Shown: piece by piece, positions 52,100-62,068 of the stretch
Position numbering within the stretch: position 1 is the stretch's first letter
Layout of the letters: every line of letters begins with the position of its first letter
NCBI RefSeq assembly: GCF_030406405.1
Contig: NZ_JAUEPL010000009.1
Location: 1-64,000 of the forward strand
Length of the DNA: 64,000 nt
From: Streptomyces ficellus
GTDB lineage: Bacteria; Actinomycetota; Actinomycetes; Streptomycetales; Streptomycetaceae
Reading direction: 5' to 3'
Position numbers and translations under genes: made by a program
The notes under the pieces: generated by a model
What the model saw: only the letters and a program-made list of their open reading frames with translations
Told to the model about the DNA's origin: nothing
Database searches by the model: none

Positions 52100-52936
52100 T
52101 CAGATGCCGACCTTGATGCGCGCGAAGCGCTTCAGGGTGACACCGGCCTCGTCCAGGATCTGCTGGACGGACTTCTTGTTGTCGAGCGCGTACGGCTGGC
52201 CGAGGAGGGTGGCCTCCTTGAAGAAGCCGTTGACGCGACCCTCGACGATCTTCGGGAGGGCGGCCTCGGGCTTGCCCTCCGCGCGCGTGGTCTCCTCGGC
52301 GACGCGGCGCTCGGCCTCGACGACCTCGGCCGGGACGTCCTCGCGGGAGAGGTACTTCGGGGCGAAGGCGGCGATGTGCTGCGCGACACCCTTGGCGACC
52401 TCGGCGTTCTCCTTGTCGAGCTCGACGAGGACACCGATCTGCGGGGGGAGGTCGGGCATGGTGCGGTGCATGTACGCCGTGACGTAACCGCCGGAGAACT
52501 GCGCGAAGCGGTCCAGGACGATCTTCTCACCGAGGTTGGCGTTGGCCTCGTCGACGAACGCCTGCACGGTCTTGCCGGGCTCGATCTCGGAGGAGAGCAG
52601 CGCGTCGATGTCGGCCGGGGAGGTCTTGGCGACGTGCTCGGCCAGGGCCTTGGCGACGCTCTGGAACTTCTCGCCCTTGGCGACGAAGTCCGTCTCGCAC
52701 TTCAGCTCGACGAGGACACCGGAGGTGTGGTCGTCGGCGATCAGGGAGACGACGGCGCCGTTCTCGGCGGAGCGGCCCTCGCGCTTGGCGACGCCCTTCT
52801 GGCCCTTGATGCGCAGGGCCTCGACGGCCTTGTCGACGTTGCCGTCGGACTCGTCCAGCGCCTTCTTGCAGTCCATCATGCCGGCGCCGGTGAGCTCGCG
52901 GAGCTTCTTGACGTCAGCGGCGGTGTAGTTCGCCAT
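52100..52936 (-). CDS. tsf: Elongation factor Ts
   Basis: 278 aa, the actinobacterial length. It is the GDP/GTP exchange factor for EF-Tu. The N-terminal UBA-like module is [24 protein letters not shown] (residues 4-27). The core has [28 protein letters not shown] and the Tu-binding [10 protein letters not shown]. The downstream coiled region and [23 protein letters not shown] complete the protein. It is encoded 99 bp after rpsB; a hairpin lies in the gap. Confidence 0.97.
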   Translation of the reverse strand: MANYTAADVKKLRELTGAGMMDCKKALDESDGNVDKAVEALRIKGQKGVAKREGRSAENGAVVSLIADDHTSGVLVELKCETDFVAKGEKFQSVAKALAEHVAKTSPADIDALLSSEIEPGKTVQAFVDEANANLGEKIVLDRFAQFSGGYVTAYMHRTMPDLPPQIGVLVELDKENAEVAKGVAQHIAAFAPKYLSREDVPAEVVEAERRVAEETTRAEGKPEAALPKIVEGRVNGFFKEATLLGQPYALDNKKSVQQILDEAGVTLKRFARIKVGI

Positions 52937-52987
52937 GATCTGTGAATCTCTCTCGAAGTCTGGAAGATCTACGAAGATCTACGGGTG

Positions 52988-53018
52988 GACGGCGGGGGCA
53001 ACGCGCGCCCCCGCCGTC
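52988..53018 (-). terminator. Intercistronic hairpin between rpsB and tsf
   Basis: A perfect 11-bp stem, GACGGCGGGGG paired with CCCCCGCCGTC, has a 9-nt loop and lies 17 bp past the rpsB stop. It probably attenuates tsf transcription. Between it and tsf, GAAGATCTAC occurs twice in tandem. Confidence 0.7.
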
Positions 53019-53035
53019 ATCCGAACCGTGAAAGG

Positions 53036-53956
53036 TCAGGCCTGCTCGGCGTCCGCGGCCGGAGCCTCGGCGGCCGGGGCCTCCTCGGCGGGGGCCTCGG
53101 CGGCGGGGGCCTCAGCGGCCTCGGCGGCCGGAGCGTCGGCGGCGGCCTCGGCCGGCTTCTCCGCCTCGTCGGCCTTCTTCTCGCCCTCGAGCAGGTCGCG
53201 CTCCCACTCGGCGAGCGGCTCACCGGCGGCCTTGTCGCCCGGCTTCTGGTCGCCGGTGGCGGCGCCGGAGCGGGCGATGAGGCCCTCGGCGACGGCGTCG
53301 GCGATCACGCGGGTGAGCAGGGTGACGGAGCGGATCGCGTCGTCGTTGCCCGGGATCTTGTAGTCGACCTCGTCGGGGTCGCAGTTGGTGTCGAGGATCG
53401 CGACGACCGGGATGTGGAGCTTGCGCGCCTCACCGACGGCGATGTGCTCCTTCTTGGTGTCGACGATCCAGACGGCGCTGGGCACCTTCTGCATCTCGCG
53501 GATACCACCGAGGGTCTTCTCCAGCTTGGCCTTCTCGCGCGAGAGGACCAGGAGCTCCTTCTTGGTGAGACCCGAGGCCGCGACGTCCTCGAAGTCGATC
53601 TGCTCGAGCTCCTTGAGGCGCTGCAGGCGCTTGTAGACGGTCGAGAAGTTGGTGAGCATGCCGCCCAGCCAGCGCTGGTTGACGTACGGCATGCCGACGC
53701 GGGTCGCCTGCTCGGCGATGGCCTCCTGCGCCTGCTTCTTCGTGCCGACGAACATGATGGAGCCGCCGTGCGCGACGGTCTCCTTGACGAACTCGTAGGC
53801 GCGGTCGATGTACGACAGCGACTGGAGCAGGTCGATGATGTAGATGCCGTTGCGCTCGGTGAAGATGAAGCGCTTCATCTTCGGGTTCCAGCGACGGGTC
53901 TGGTGACCGAAGTGGACGCCGCTCTCCAGCAGCTCCCGCATCGTGACGACGGCCAT
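53036..53956 (-). CDS. rpsB: 30S ribosomal protein S2
   Basis: 306 aa from the ATG at 53956 preceded by AAGGAGAT. The S2 core has [82 protein letters not shown] and [20 protein letters not shown]. After residue 245 comes an actinobacterial Ala/Glu/Pro-rich tail, here about 60 residues with repeated EAPA units. The long in-frame extension upstream is not real. The 250-bp gap to the divergent M23 peptidase gene must contain the rpsB-tsf promoter; I do not assign its boxes. Confidence 0.98.
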   Translation of the reverse strand: MAVVTMRELLESGVHFGHQTRRWNPKMKRFIFTERNGIYIIDLLQSLSYIDRAYEFVKETVAHGGSIMFVGTKKQAQEAIAEQATRVGMPYVNQRWLGGMLTNFSTVYKRLQRLKELEQIDFEDVAASGLTKKELLVLSREKAKLEKTLGGIREMQKVPSAVWIVDTKKEHIAVGEARKLHIPVVAILDTNCDPDEVDYKIPGNDDAIRSVTLLTRVIADAVAEGLIARSGAATGDQKPGDKAAGEPLAEWERDLLEGEKKADEAEKPAEAAADAPAAEAAEAPAAEAPAEEAPAAEAPAADAEQA

Positions 53957-54208
53957 GGCCGTATCTCCTTGGTTCTCGGTTATGTCCTGACGCCCCGACG
54001 CGCTGTGCCACAGGGGACCGAAAAGCGCTGCCACGACCTTTGAGGGTGGTGGCGGGGCGTGCGAAGTCGACCCGGTGACCCGGATCGCCAGAAGAAGTGT
54101 ACGGGACCTTGGCAGCGGTGGGTGACGGCGCTGTCCACAACCGTCCGGTAGTCCACAGATCCGGCTCATGATCAGCGCGGTTGGGCCCGCCTGCGTCACA
54201 TTCCGCGC

Positions 54209-54739
54209 ATGCACTTTCCCGTTCTCGCGCTGATGACGCTGACTCTTCTCACCGCCGCCGCCTGGCCGGTGGGCCCGCCGCGCCCGGCGATCGTCCGGGG
54301 CTGGGAGCCCCCGGTCTCGGTGTACGGTCCCGGCCACCGGGGCGTGGACCTGGCCGCCCCGCCGGGCACCCCGGTCCGCGCGGCGGCGGCCGGCCGGGTG
54401 TCGTTCGCGGGCCCCGTGGCGGGCCGGGGTGTCCTGTCGATCACCCACCCGGCCACGGGCAGCCCGCCGCTGCGCACCACCTACGAACCGGTCCGCGCCC
54501 TGGTCCCTGCGGGCACCGAGGTCACGGCGGGACAGGTGGTGGCGGAAGTGACGGGCGCCGGGTCGCACTGCGACGTGCCGACGTGTCTGCACTGGGGCCT
54601 GCGCCGGGGCGACACCTACCTCAACCCGCTGTCGCTGCTCCCCCCGCGCCTCCTGGACCGCCCCCCGTCCCGCCTCCTGCCGCTCCCGGACGGCCAAGCC
54701 GTGCGGCATGCCCCACCCGGTGCGGTGGGCGCACCGTGA
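54209..54739 (+). CDS. M23 family metallopeptidase (LytM-type, secreted)
   Basis: 176 aa. A signal peptide (residues 1-18, [17 protein letters not shown]) precedes the catalytic domain. The first zinc motif is [15 protein letters not shown] (HxxxD), and VARVSF-like [21 protein letters not shown] follows. The second zinc motif is THCLHWGL-like: [20 protein letters not shown], with a Cys where the first His of HxH usually stands, a form common in this actinobacterial group. It would cut peptidoglycan cross-bridges. The gene's last codons are duplicated at 54757-54826. Confidence 0.85.
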   Translation: MHFPVLALMTLTLLTAAAWPVGPPRPAIVRGWEPPVSVYGPGHRGVDLAAPPGTPVRAAAAGRVSFAGPVAGRGVLSITHPATGSPPLRTTYEPVRALVPAGTEVTAGQVVAEVTGAGSHCDVPTCLHWGLRRGDTYLNPLSLLPPRLLDRPPSRLLPLPDGQAVRHAPPGAVGAP

Positions 54740-54826
54740 CCATCAGCGCGCAGCACGCCCCACCCGGTGCGGGCAGTCGTTCCGCAGGGCGGGGCAGGTG
54801 GGCGCACCGGGACCATGAGCGTGCAG
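54710..54826. repeat. Duplicated 3' end of the M23 peptidase gene
   Basis: GCCCCACCCGGTGCGG occurs at 54710-54725 and again at 54757-54772. The next 30 bp (54724-54753, containing the stop codon) recur at 54797-54826 with 27 of 30 bases the same. The two blocks have moved 47 and 73 bp, so at least two events took place. Confidence 0.8.
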
Positions 54827-54895
54827 CCGTACGCCGGGCCCCGCGCGGCAACGCCCGCACCGGCGAGGGCACCCCCGAGGGCCGGCCCGCGAGAG

Positions 54896-55480
54896 CTACG
54901 CGCCGCGGACGCCGTGCAGGGCCATGGACACCGCCGTGTCCGCGATGGCCGACGGGTCCTCCGCCGCGCCCAGCTCGATCCGCCGCACCGCCGCGTCGAC
55001 CACGCCCTGGAGGAACATCGCGGCCAGCCGCGGCTGCTCCTGACCCAGCTCCGCCAGCGCCTCGACGATCATGGCGACGAGCCCGCCGTGTGCCGCGCGG
55101 ATCTTCTCGCGCGCTCCGTCGTCCAGCTCGCTCGCGGAGATGGCGACGACCGCCCGGTGGCGCCGGTCGCCGACGAGTTCCAGCTGCTGCCGCACGTACG
55201 CCTCGACCTTGCCCTCGGGCGTGTCCGCCCGCTGCATCGCCGCCTCGACCTCCGCCGCCCACACGGGGAAGTCGACCGCGCACAGTTCCTCGACCACGGC
55301 GGCGCGGGAGCGGAAGTACTCGTACACGGACGACCGGGCCAGGCCGGTGCGCTCCGCGAGGGCGGGGAAGGTCAGCGCCTCGGTGCCGCCTTCCGACAGC
55401 AGGGAACGCGCGGCGTCCAGCAGGGCGCCGCGCTGCATGGTCCGGTGCTCGGCCACGGAGGCCGCTCGAATCCTGGGCAC
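54896..55480 (-). CDS. TetR/AcrR family transcriptional regulator
   Basis: 194 aa. The N-terminal helix-turn-helix is RGALLDAARSLLSEGGTEAL and LTFPALAERTGLARSSVYEYFRSRAAVVEEL (about residues 17-65). The C-terminal ligand and dimer domain is helical; the ligand is unknown. It is encoded between whiG and the convergent M23 peptidase gene and is 29 bp after the whiG stop, so it may be co-transcribed with whiG. Confidence 0.9.
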   Translation of the reverse strand: MPRIRAASVAEHRTMQRGALLDAARSLLSEGGTEALTFPALAERTGLARSSVYEYFRSRAAVVEELCAVDFPVWAAEVEAAMQRADTPEGKVEAYVRQQLELVGDRRHRAVVAISASELDDGAREKIRAAHGGLVAMIVEALAELGQEQPRLAAMFLQGVVDAAVRRIELGAAEDPSAIADTAVSMALHGVRGA

Positions 55481-55509
55481 GGCTCCACTTTACGACCGCC
55501 TGTGCGACG

Positions 55510-56346
55510 TCAGCGTCCTACATCGGCCAGCTTGGCCCGCAGCTGGAGCACCGACTTGGTGTGGATCTGGCTGACCCGGCTCTCGGTGACTCCCAGCACG
55601 TTGCCGATTTCGGCCAGGGTCAGGCCCTCGTAGTAGTAGAGCGTGACGACGGTCTTCTCCCGCTCGGGCAGTGTGTTGATGGCGCGGGCGAGCAGCCGCC
55701 GCAGCTCGCGGCCCTCGGCGACCTCGACCGGGTCGTCCGCCGCGGTGTCCTCCAGGGTGTCCATGAGGCTGAGCCGGTCGCCGCCGTCGCCGCCGACGTG
55801 CAGCAACTCCTCCAGGGCCACCACGTTCGCCAGCGACAACTGGCTGAAAACCGCGTGCAGTTCCTCCAGGGCGATGCCCATCTCCGTGGCAACCTCGCCT
55901 TCCGAGGGGGTGCGTCTCAGCTGGGCCTCCAGCGTGGCGTACGCGCGCTCCACGGCCCGCGCCTTCTGCCGTACCGAGCGCGGGATCCAGTCGAGGGCGC
56001 GCAGTTCGTCGATCATCGCGCCACGGATCCGGGTGATGGCGTACGTCTCGAACTTGATCGACCGCTCGATGTCGAACTTCTCGATCGCGTCGATGAGTCC
56101 GAAGACCCCGGACGACACGAAATCCGCCTGCTCCACATTGGACGGCAGACCGACGCTCACCCGGCCCGCGACGTACTTCACCAGCGGCGAATAGTGCAGG
56201 ATCAGCTGTTCCCGCAGCCGCTCGTCGCCCGTGTCCTTGTACGACCGCCACAACTCGTCGAGCGACGAAGGTGCGGCCGGGCGCATGGTGCCCCGGGCAG
56301 CGGGGGGCACCGCTGCCCGGTCGGACCCGGAGGTGTGCTGGGGCAT
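55510..56346 (-). CDS. whiG: Sporulation RNA polymerase sigma factor WhiG
   Basis: 278 aa from the ATG at 56346. It is of the FliA/sigma-28 group and starts the switch from aerial growth to spore formation. Region 2 is [17 protein letters not shown] ([39 protein letters not shown], about residues 82-120), with [17 protein letters not shown]. Region 3 is [19 protein letters not shown] and region 4 is [40 protein letters not shown]. The length and sequence match WhiG. It lies between dprA and a tetR gene. Confidence 0.96.
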   Translation of the reverse strand: MPQHTSGSDRAAVPPAARGTMRPAAPSSLDELWRSYKDTGDERLREQLILHYSPLVKYVAGRVSVGLPSNVEQADFVSSGVFGLIDAIEKFDIERSIKFETYAITRIRGAMIDELRALDWIPRSVRQKARAVERAYATLEAQLRRTPSEGEVATEMGIALEELHAVFSQLSLANVVALEELLHVGGDGGDRLSLMDTLEDTAADDPVEVAEGRELRRLLARAINTLPEREKTVVTLYYYEGLTLAEIGNVLGVTESRVSQIHTKSVLQLRAKLADVGR

Positions 56347-56623
56347 GCGTCGTCTTGAGCCGTTCTGCTGGGGTGTGAGGGGGACGGGGGATGGGGTCGG
56401 AGGGTGGGTTCGGGTATGCGGAGGGGGTAATTCTGGTGAGCGTAGCGTGACTGAGGAGTTGCAGTGAGCGAAGGCCGCTGGATCGTGACTCCTCGCGGGC
56501 GTGCCATCGGCCGCATCTTCGAATGGGGCCCAAGGGGCCGACTGCTCACACGTCGGCCCCTCGGATGCCGCCGGAAGAGCTGCCAAGTCATCGGGCATCA
56601 CCTTTTCACCCGAATGCTCCAGG

Positions 56624-57793
56624 TCAAGTACCGCCTCGCCGGGCGTTCGGGCGGCGTATGGCGCCGGTCGTCAACTGCCAGTCCTCGCCGTGGCGTTCGA
56701 CGAACCCGAGGGAGTGGAGTTCGTACAGCCTGCCGAGGGCTTCGTCAACGGTGACACCGGCGTCTCGCGCGATGTCGCTACCCGTGGCTGACCTGCCGCG
56801 CGCCGGCAGGGCTTCGAGCACACGTGCGCTGGCCGGGTCGAGCAGGTCCCGGGGCAGGACGGGGCCGCGCCGTGGCGGGGCGAGGTCGCCGATGTCACCG
56901 ACCAGCTCGGCGACTTCCGCCGCGTCCGTGACCAGCACCGCCTCGCCGCGCAGCAGTTCGTGCACGCCCGCGGAGAGCCCGCTGGTGGCCGGGCCGGGCA
57001 CGCCCATGGTGAACCGGCCGAGCTGCTGGGCGGCACGGGCGGTCACCAGGGAGCCGCTGCGGTACTCGGCCTCGACGACGACCGTGCCCCGGGTCAGCGC
57101 GGCGATCACGCGGTTGCGGAGGATGAACCGGCTCGGTGTGGGGTGCGCGCCCGGCGGCAACTCGCCGATCACCAGCCCCTGTTGAGCGACGCGTTCGAGG
57201 AGCTCGGCATGGCCGCGCGGATAGGCGACGTCGACCCCGCAGGCGAGCACCGCGACCGTGGCCCCGCCGACGGCCAGCGTGCCCCGGTGCGCCGCGCCGT
57301 CGACGCCGAACGCCGCGCCGGAGACGACGACCCAGCCGCGCTCGGCGAGCCCCGAGGCGAGCGTGGCCGCCATGTGCGCCCCGTACGGTGTGCAGGCCCG
57401 CGCCCCCACCACGGCGACCGAGCGCAGCGCCCAGCGGCGCAGGTCGGGCCGCCCCCGCACCCAGAGGCCAACGGGTCGGCCGTCGCCGAGGTCGTCGAGC
57501 TGGGTGGGCCACTCGGGGTCACCCGGCACCACGAACCGCCCGCCGACCGCCTCCACGGCCGCGAGGTCCCGTTCCGGCTCGGCCTTGACGGCCCGTATCC
57601 GGAAGCCCTGGATCCGCTGCTCACTCGCCCCGGTGAGTGCCCCTTCCTCACACGGCACGGACGTCAGCCGCCGCAGCACCTCCACGGCCCCCAGCTCCCG
57701 CAGCCAGCGCCCGCCATGCTCGTCACCCGGTTCGATGACCCGTGTCAGCGCCGCCCGCGCCAACCGCTCCCGGCCCGTCACACCCTCACCCAC
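56624..57793 (-). CDS. dprA: DNA processing protein DprA (Smf)
   Basis: 389 aa. It loads RecA on single-stranded DNA during uptake or recombination. The Rossmann domain has [24 protein letters not shown] (about residues 129-152) and [49 protein letters not shown] and [24 protein letters not shown] are DprA hallmarks. A C-terminal winged-helix-like domain (about 325-375, [30 protein letters not shown]) ends the protein. It lies downstream of comM and yraN; this cluster is conserved though Streptomyces are not known to be readily transformable. Confidence 0.94.
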   Translation of the reverse strand: MGEGVTGRERLARAALTRVIEPGDEHGGRWLRELGAVEVLRRLTSVPCEEGALTGASEQRIQGFRIRAVKAEPERDLAAVEAVGGRFVVPGDPEWPTQLDDLGDGRPVGLWVRGRPDLRRWALRSVAVVGARACTPYGAHMAATLASGLAERGWVVVSGAAFGVDGAAHRGTLAVGGATVAVLACGVDVAYPRGHAELLERVAQQGLVIGELPPGAHPTPSRFILRNRVIAALTRGTVVVEAEYRSGSLVTARAAQQLGRFTMGVPGPATSGLSAGVHELLRGEAVLVTDAAEVAELVGDIGDLAPPRRGPVLPRDLLDPASARVLEALPARGRSATGSDIARDAGVTVDEALGRLYELHSLGFVERHGEDWQLTTGAIRRPNARRGGT

Positions 57794-58038
57794 GCCGCCT
57801 CCCCGTCATCCGCACGCCTGCCCCTCCAGGGGGCCTCCCGACTTCGCCTGCCACTCGCCCCGCCAAGGCCCCCGTCGTCCGGTCGGCACCGGCCCCGCCA
57901 AGCGGGCCGCCACCGTCCTCCGCCGCTCGCCCCGCCAAGGGGCCGCCTCCCTTCCGCGCGCCCCTTCCGCCCGCGCAGCCGCGGGGGCGCACCGCCGTGT
58001 GAGGCCACGGACCGTCGGGGTCGCCGGGTGGGGCCGGC

Positions 58039-59652
58039 TCACAGGGGCTCCCCGACCGTCAGGGGTACGCCGCGGGCGATGCCGGTTCGCAGTTCCAGTG
58101 CCAGGTGGACGTCGCCGGGGCCGGGGCGGTCGCGGCCCGCGAGGTCGGCGAGTGTCCAGGCGACGCGCAGCACCCGGTCGAGCCCCCGCGCGGTGAGCAG
58201 GCCGCGCTCGATGTCCCGCTCGGCGGCCGCGAGGGAGCCCGGGGCGACCTGCCAGCGGGTGCGCAGCTCGTGCCCGGGCACCTCGCAGTTGACGTTCCAG
58301 GGCGTGCCGTCGAGCCGGGCCGCGGCACGCGCCCTGGCCTCCCGTACACGAACGGCGACCGTCTCGGTGGACTCCCCGCGACCGCCCTGGCCGAGCAGGT
58401 CGGCGCGGGTGACCGGCTCCACCTCGACGCGCAGGTCGACCCGGTCGAGCAACGGCCCCGACAGCCGGGCCTGGTAGCGGCGGATCACCGAGGCCGGGCA
58501 CTCGCAGCCCGCCCCGTGCAATGTGTGCCGCCCGCACGGGCACGGGTTGGCGGCCAGCACCATCAGGAACCTCGCGGGCAGCCGCACCACGCCCGCGCTC
58601 CGCGCCACGACCACATGGCCGCCCTCCAGCGGCTGCCGCAGCGCGTCCAGCGCTTTGCCGGAGAACTCCGGAGCCTCGTCGAGGAAGAGCACGCCGCGGT
58701 GCGCCAAGGAGACGGCGCCCGGTCTCGGCAGGCCGTTCCCGCCGCCGACCAGCGACTGCATCGTCGCGGAGTGGTGCGGCGCGCAGTACGGCGGCCTGCG
58801 CACGAGCGGCTCGCCCGGCGGGAGGATGCCCGCCACCGAGTGCACCGCGGTGACCTCCAGCGCGTCCTGCCGGGTCAGCGGCGGCAGGACGCCCGGCAAC
58901 CGCTCGGCCAGCATCGTCTTGCCCGCGCCCGGCGGGCCGGACAGCAGCAGGTGATGACCGCCCGCCGCCGCCACCTCCAGGGCGACGCGCGCCGCCCGTT
59001 GCCCCGCCACGTCCGCCAGGTCGGGTCCGTCCAAGGGGTCGGCGGCCAGTCCGGTACCGACGCCGGCGCCCGGGACCAGCAGCCCGGCCAGCATGGCGTC
59101 GGGCCGCCCCGGTTCGTCCGGTTCCTCCTCAGGCACCGGCTCGTCCGCCAGTACGGCGATCAGCTGCCGCAGCGTGCGGACCCCGAGGACGGAGACGCCC
59201 GGCACGAGGGCGGCCTCCGCGGCCGTCCGCTCCGGGACGACGACCTGCTGGTAGCCCGCCTCCGCCGCGGCGAGCACCGCCGGCAGCACGCCCCGCACGG
59301 GTCTGACCCGGCCGTCGAGGCCGAGCTCGCCGATGAGTACGAGATCGGCGATGGTGCGCGGGTCGATCCGCTCGGCCGCGCCCAGCACAGCGCACGCAAC
59401 GGCCAGATCGAAGCCCGAGCCCCCTTTGGGCACGGAGGCCGGGCTGAGCCCCACCGTGAGTTTCTTCTGCGGCCACTCGGCACCCGAGTTCACCACCGCC
59501 GCCCGCACCCGGTCACGGCTCTCCGAGAGGCTCTTGTCGGGCAGCCCGACCAGCGCGAAGGCCGCCACCCCCGGTTCCAGGTCCGCCTGGACCTCGACGA
59601 CCACGCCCTCGACGCCCACCAGCGCGACCGAACACGTCCGCGCGAACCCCAT
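58039..59652 (-). CDS. YifB/ComM family magnesium-chelatase-like AAA+ ATPase
   Basis: 537 aa from ATG 59652, which overlaps the yraN stop (TGATG). N-terminal ChlI-type domain: VGLPDKSLSESRDRVRAAVVNSG and GSGFDLAVACAVLGA. The AAA+ domain has Walker A LLSGPPGAGKTMLAERL (about residues 223-239), Walker B GVLFLDEAPEFSGKALDALRQPLE, and the zinc-binding-like ANPCPCGRHTLHGAGCECP. Arg finger region: RRYQARLSGPLLDRVDLRVEV. ComM is a branch-migration helicase for recombination of taken-up DNA. A 245-bp GC-rich gap with CGCCCCGCCAAGGGGCC-type repeats separates it from dprA. Confidence 0.92.
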   Translation of the reverse strand: MGFARTCSVALVGVEGVVVEVQADLEPGVAAFALVGLPDKSLSESRDRVRAAVVNSGAEWPQKKLTVGLSPASVPKGGSGFDLAVACAVLGAAERIDPRTIADLVLIGELGLDGRVRPVRGVLPAVLAAAEAGYQQVVVPERTAAEAALVPGVSVLGVRTLRQLIAVLADEPVPEEEPDEPGRPDAMLAGLLVPGAGVGTGLAADPLDGPDLADVAGQRAARVALEVAAAGGHHLLLSGPPGAGKTMLAERLPGVLPPLTRQDALEVTAVHSVAGILPPGEPLVRRPPYCAPHHSATMQSLVGGGNGLPRPGAVSLAHRGVLFLDEAPEFSGKALDALRQPLEGGHVVVARSAGVVRLPARFLMVLAANPCPCGRHTLHGAGCECPASVIRRYQARLSGPLLDRVDLRVEVEPVTRADLLGQGGRGESTETVAVRVREARARAAARLDGTPWNVNCEVPGHELRTRWQVAPGSLAAAERDIERGLLTARGLDRVLRVAWTLADLAGRDRPGPGDVHLALELRTGIARGVPLTVGEPL

Positions 59653-60014
59653 CAGGCCACCCCCCGCACGTGCTCCACCACCGGCGCGCCCCGCCGGGGC
59701 ACCAGCACCCCGACCAGGTCGATGCGCACCCCGCCCGGCGGTGACCCGCCGTGCCGCTCCAGCCAGCACTGGGCCAGCCGCCTGAGCCGCTCCGCCTTGG
59801 CAGGCGTGACCCCCGCCATGGGGTGCTCGAAGCCACCCTCTCTTCGGGTCTTGACCTCGCAGACGACGACCGTGTCGCCGTCCCGGGCGACGATGTCGAT
59901 CTCACCGGCCCGCCCGCACCGCCAGTTCCGGGCGAGCGTCGCCATTCCGGCCTCGCCGAGCCGGCGTACCGCCAGCTCTTCGCCGTACCGCCCCAGTGCC
60001 CCCGTCGCGTTCAT
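59652..60014 (-). CDS. YraN/UPF0102 family putative nuclease
   Basis: 120 aa. Full-length UPF0102: [26 protein letters not shown] (residues 8-33), [22 protein letters not shown] with the Asp-Glu-Lys residues of the restriction-endonuclease-like fold (about 35-57), and [14 protein letters not shown]. It overlaps the downstream comM-like gene. A role in recombination or DNA repair is inferred from family and place. Confidence 0.9.
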   Translation of the reverse strand: MNATGALGRYGEELAVRRLGEAGMATLARNWRCGRAGEIDIVARDGDTVVVCEVKTRREGGFEHPMAGVTPAKAERLRRLAQCWLERHGGSPPGGVRIDLVGVLVPRRGAPVVEHVRGVA

Positions 60015-60375
60015 TCAGGCACCACCTCCGGCACCGACTGTGACGCGTCGGCGCCGAGCTAGTGGATCTTGGTGGACAACCGACCGGTTGTGGACAACCA
60101 CGTCGCCCACACCGGTGAACGCACCGCCGCGGCATGCTTGCGAAACGCCTGCTCAGCTCCCGCTGGGCCCAGCCCCGGCCACCCCGAAGCTCCAGGCCGA
60201 GCGGCCGGAAACGTCGGACCCTAGCGGCCAGCGCTCCCGGAAGCCTCAGACCCCAGCGGCCAGCGCTCCCGAAGCCGCAGGCCCAGCCGCCCCGAAGCTC
60301 CAGGCCCGGCGGCGCCCGGAAGCCTCGGGCACAGCGGCCCGGCGCTCCCCCGGCTCAGCTGCCGGGAAGCTCCAG
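60015..60375. repeat. Degenerate repeat region between DUF2469 and yraN genes
   Basis: This is the only gap of over 300 bp (340 bp, 60015-60354) without a gene. From 60182 it is built of repeats: CCCCGAAGCTCCAGGCC twice, perfectly, at 60182 and 60290 (108 bp apart), and AGCGGCCAGCGCTCCC at 60223 and 60255 (32 bp apart) with a variant at 60332. GGGAAGCTCCAGG at 60363-60375, within the last codons of DUF2469, is related to the first unit. GCTCAGCT also recurs at 60151 and 60354. Before 60182 there is a small GC-rich stretch with nothing recognisable apart from TTGTGGACAACC, probably part of the promoter of yraN. Confidence 0.75.
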
Positions 60376-60663
60376 GTCGGACTTGTTGAGCTCCTCGATG
60401 TTCACGTCCTTGAAGGTCAGTACGCGAACCTGCTTGACGAACCTCGCCGGCCGGTACATGTCCCAGACCCATGCGTCCGCCATGGACACTTCAAAGAAAA
60501 CCTCACCCTGCACCGAGTGGACCTGCATCTCGTAGTCATTGGTGAGGTAGAAACGACGCTCGGTCTCGATCACGTATTTGAACAGACCGACGACATCGCG
60601 GTACTCCCGGTAGAGCTTCAGCTCCATCTCGGTCTCGTACTTCTCGAGGTCCTCGGCGCTCAT
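60355..60663 (-). CDS. DUF2469 family protein
   Basis: 102 aa from the ATG at 60663. The whole protein matches this short actinobacterial family: SAEDLEKYETEMELKLYREYRDVV, FKYVIETERRFYLTNDYEMQV, FFEVSMADAWVWDMYRPARFVKQVRVLTFKDVNIEEL. Function is unknown. It is conserved beside signal peptidase, NUDIX and DNA-processing genes in actinobacteria. Its 3' end is embedded in repeats. It lies 55 bp downstream of the NUDIX gene. Confidence 0.92.
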   Translation of the reverse strand: MSAEDLEKYETEMELKLYREYRDVVGLFKYVIETERRFYLTNDYEMQVHSVQGEVFFEVSMADAWVWDMYRPARFVKQVRVLTFKDVNIEELNKSDLELPGS

Positions 60664-60718
60664 GGCATGTTCCCCTTCAGCCGTGCGTCCCCCTATTGTG
60701 CTCCAGTCTCCTGCGCCC

Positions 60719-61222
60719 CTAGACGATTTCAGGGGCCAGGACCACCGGCGTACTGGGGGGTCCCTCGTCGAGCAGCGTGCGCAGCAGCTCGGCGAGTCGT
60801 GTCGGGTACACCGTCTCACGGGCCGCCGACAGTTCGGCGGAGGTCCACCACCTCAGCCCCGCGACACTGCGCGTCTCCAGCTCGGTGAGGTCACCCAGAG
60901 CGACCGTCGTCCGCTCCGTACGGGCCAGGTAGTACCACTCGTCCTGGTCCCAGCGCCGCCCGGCGAACGGGAACGAGCAGACCCGCCGCCACACCACCGG
61001 CCCGAGCTCCACATCCGTGAGCCCGGTCTCCTCGGCGAGCTCGCGCAGCGCCGCCTCCTCGCGCGTCTCGTCGCCCTCGACACCACCTCCGGGTGTGAAC
61101 CACCAGGTGTGGGAGGGATCGTCCGGCTCGTACCCGTGCAGCAGCAGGATCCGGTCCGCGGGGTCGAGCAACACCACACGGGCCACCCTGCGCAGCCCGC
61201 CCGGGGGCAGTTCCTCAGGCAT
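60719..61222 (-). CDS. NUDIX hydrolase
   Basis: 167 aa from the ATG at 61222, which overlaps the signal peptidase stop by 8 nt; further upstream residues are Gly-rich and unlikely. The Nudix box is present in full: GGGVEGDETREEAALRELAEETGL with GX5EX7REUXEEXGU (about residues 46-68). VLLDPADRILLLHGYEP and WWFTPGGG precede it. The substrate (a nucleoside diphosphate derivative) is not predictable. It is co-transcribed with the signal peptidases. Confidence 0.92.
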   Translation of the reverse strand: MPEELPPGGLRRVARVVLLDPADRILLLHGYEPDDPSHTWWFTPGGGVEGDETREEAALRELAEETGLTDVELGPVVWRRVCSFPFAGRRWDQDEWYYLARTERTTVALGDLTELETRSVAGLRWWTSAELSAARETVYPTRLAELLRTLLDEGPPSTPVVLAPEIV

Positions 61223-62009
61223 CGGCACGCCCCTCTCCAGCGGCACGCGCCCCACCCCCGGCCCCAGCGCGCCTCGGCCCACCCCCGGCACCAGCCCCCC
61301 GGGCCCGCGACAGCGCCCTCGCGACCGGCCCGTACGCCGCGCCGCCCAGGATCAGCACCGCTCCGACCGCCACCGAGCCGACCACCAGCTTCAGCGGACC
61401 GGGCCGCGACACACCGCCCGGCAGCGCCGCGAAGCTCCGGGGCCGGTCCACCATCGCGCCCAGCGGCCATGCCACGGCATCCACCCGCGCGCTCACCGCA
61501 CTGCGCGGCACCGAGCCGTGCCCAGGGTCCTGGAGGTGGACGCGGGAGTCCTGGGAGCCCATGCGCTCGTCACCGAGCAGAAACAGCTGCCCCTCGGGCA
61601 CCGCTGCCGTGAAGGCCATCGAGGACGCCGGCCCATTACCCCGCAGATACGGTTCTTCCACCGCCCTGCCGTTGATCGTCAGCCGCCCCGCGCCGTCGCA
61701 GCAGGCGACCTTGTCGCCGCCCACGCCGACCACGCGCTTGACCATCGGCAGATCTCCCCACGTCGAGTCCTTGAAGACCACGACGTCACCGCGCCGCACC
61801 TCGGCGCCGTCGATGCGCTGCGCCAGCACCCGCTCCCCCGCGTCCACGGTCGGGGACATCGAGTCGGTGGGGACCGTATAGGGCTGGTACTGGACGGCTC
61901 CCCAGACGAACCCGCCGAGGAAGAGCACACAGCCGACGGCCACGGCCAGTCCCGACAGCGCGCTGCCGAGACGGCCGCGGCCGTCACCCGTTGTTACGCT
62001 TCCGCTCAT
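61215..62009 (-). CDS. lepB: Type I signal peptidase
   Basis: 264 aa from the ATG at 62009. N-terminal TM (about residues 19-36). Catalytic Ser in YTVPTDSMSPTVDAGERVLA and Lys in GDLPMVKRVVGVGGDKV are intact. LLGDERMGSQDSRVHL is the family's box E. A second TM near residues 205-230 (LKLVVGSVAVGAVLILGGAA) is followed by a Gly/Arg/Ala-rich tail. It removes Sec and Tat signal peptides outside the membrane. It is the third of three consecutive genes of this family. Confidence 0.93.
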   Translation of the reverse strand: MSGSVTTGDGRGRLGSALSGLAVAVGCVLFLGGFVWGAVQYQPYTVPTDSMSPTVDAGERVLAQRIDGAEVRRGDVVVFKDSTWGDLPMVKRVVGVGGDKVACCDGAGRLTINGRAVEEPYLRGNGPASSMAFTAAVPEGQLFLLGDERMGSQDSRVHLQDPGHGSVPRSAVSARVDAVAWPLGAMVDRPRSFAALPGGVSRPGPLKLVVGSVAVGAVLILGGAAYGPVARALSRARGAGAGGGPRRAGAGGGARAAGEGRADA

Positions 62010-62068
62010 CCCAGCGCTCCCCACTTTCGGAGATCGACGACCTGGGACGGCACCCTACCCGCGGTGCC

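Noticed and set aside
53036..54709. 557-residue form of ribosomal protein S2
   Set aside because: The upstream part is antisense to the M23 peptidase gene; the S2 start at 53956 has a strong SD and the normal N-terminus.
56347..56623. Possible BldD-type operator upstream of whiG
   Set aside because: The GTCACGCTACGCTCACC stretch contains TCAC-like halves but as direct, not inverted, repeats; it does not fit a known BldD box well enough to call.
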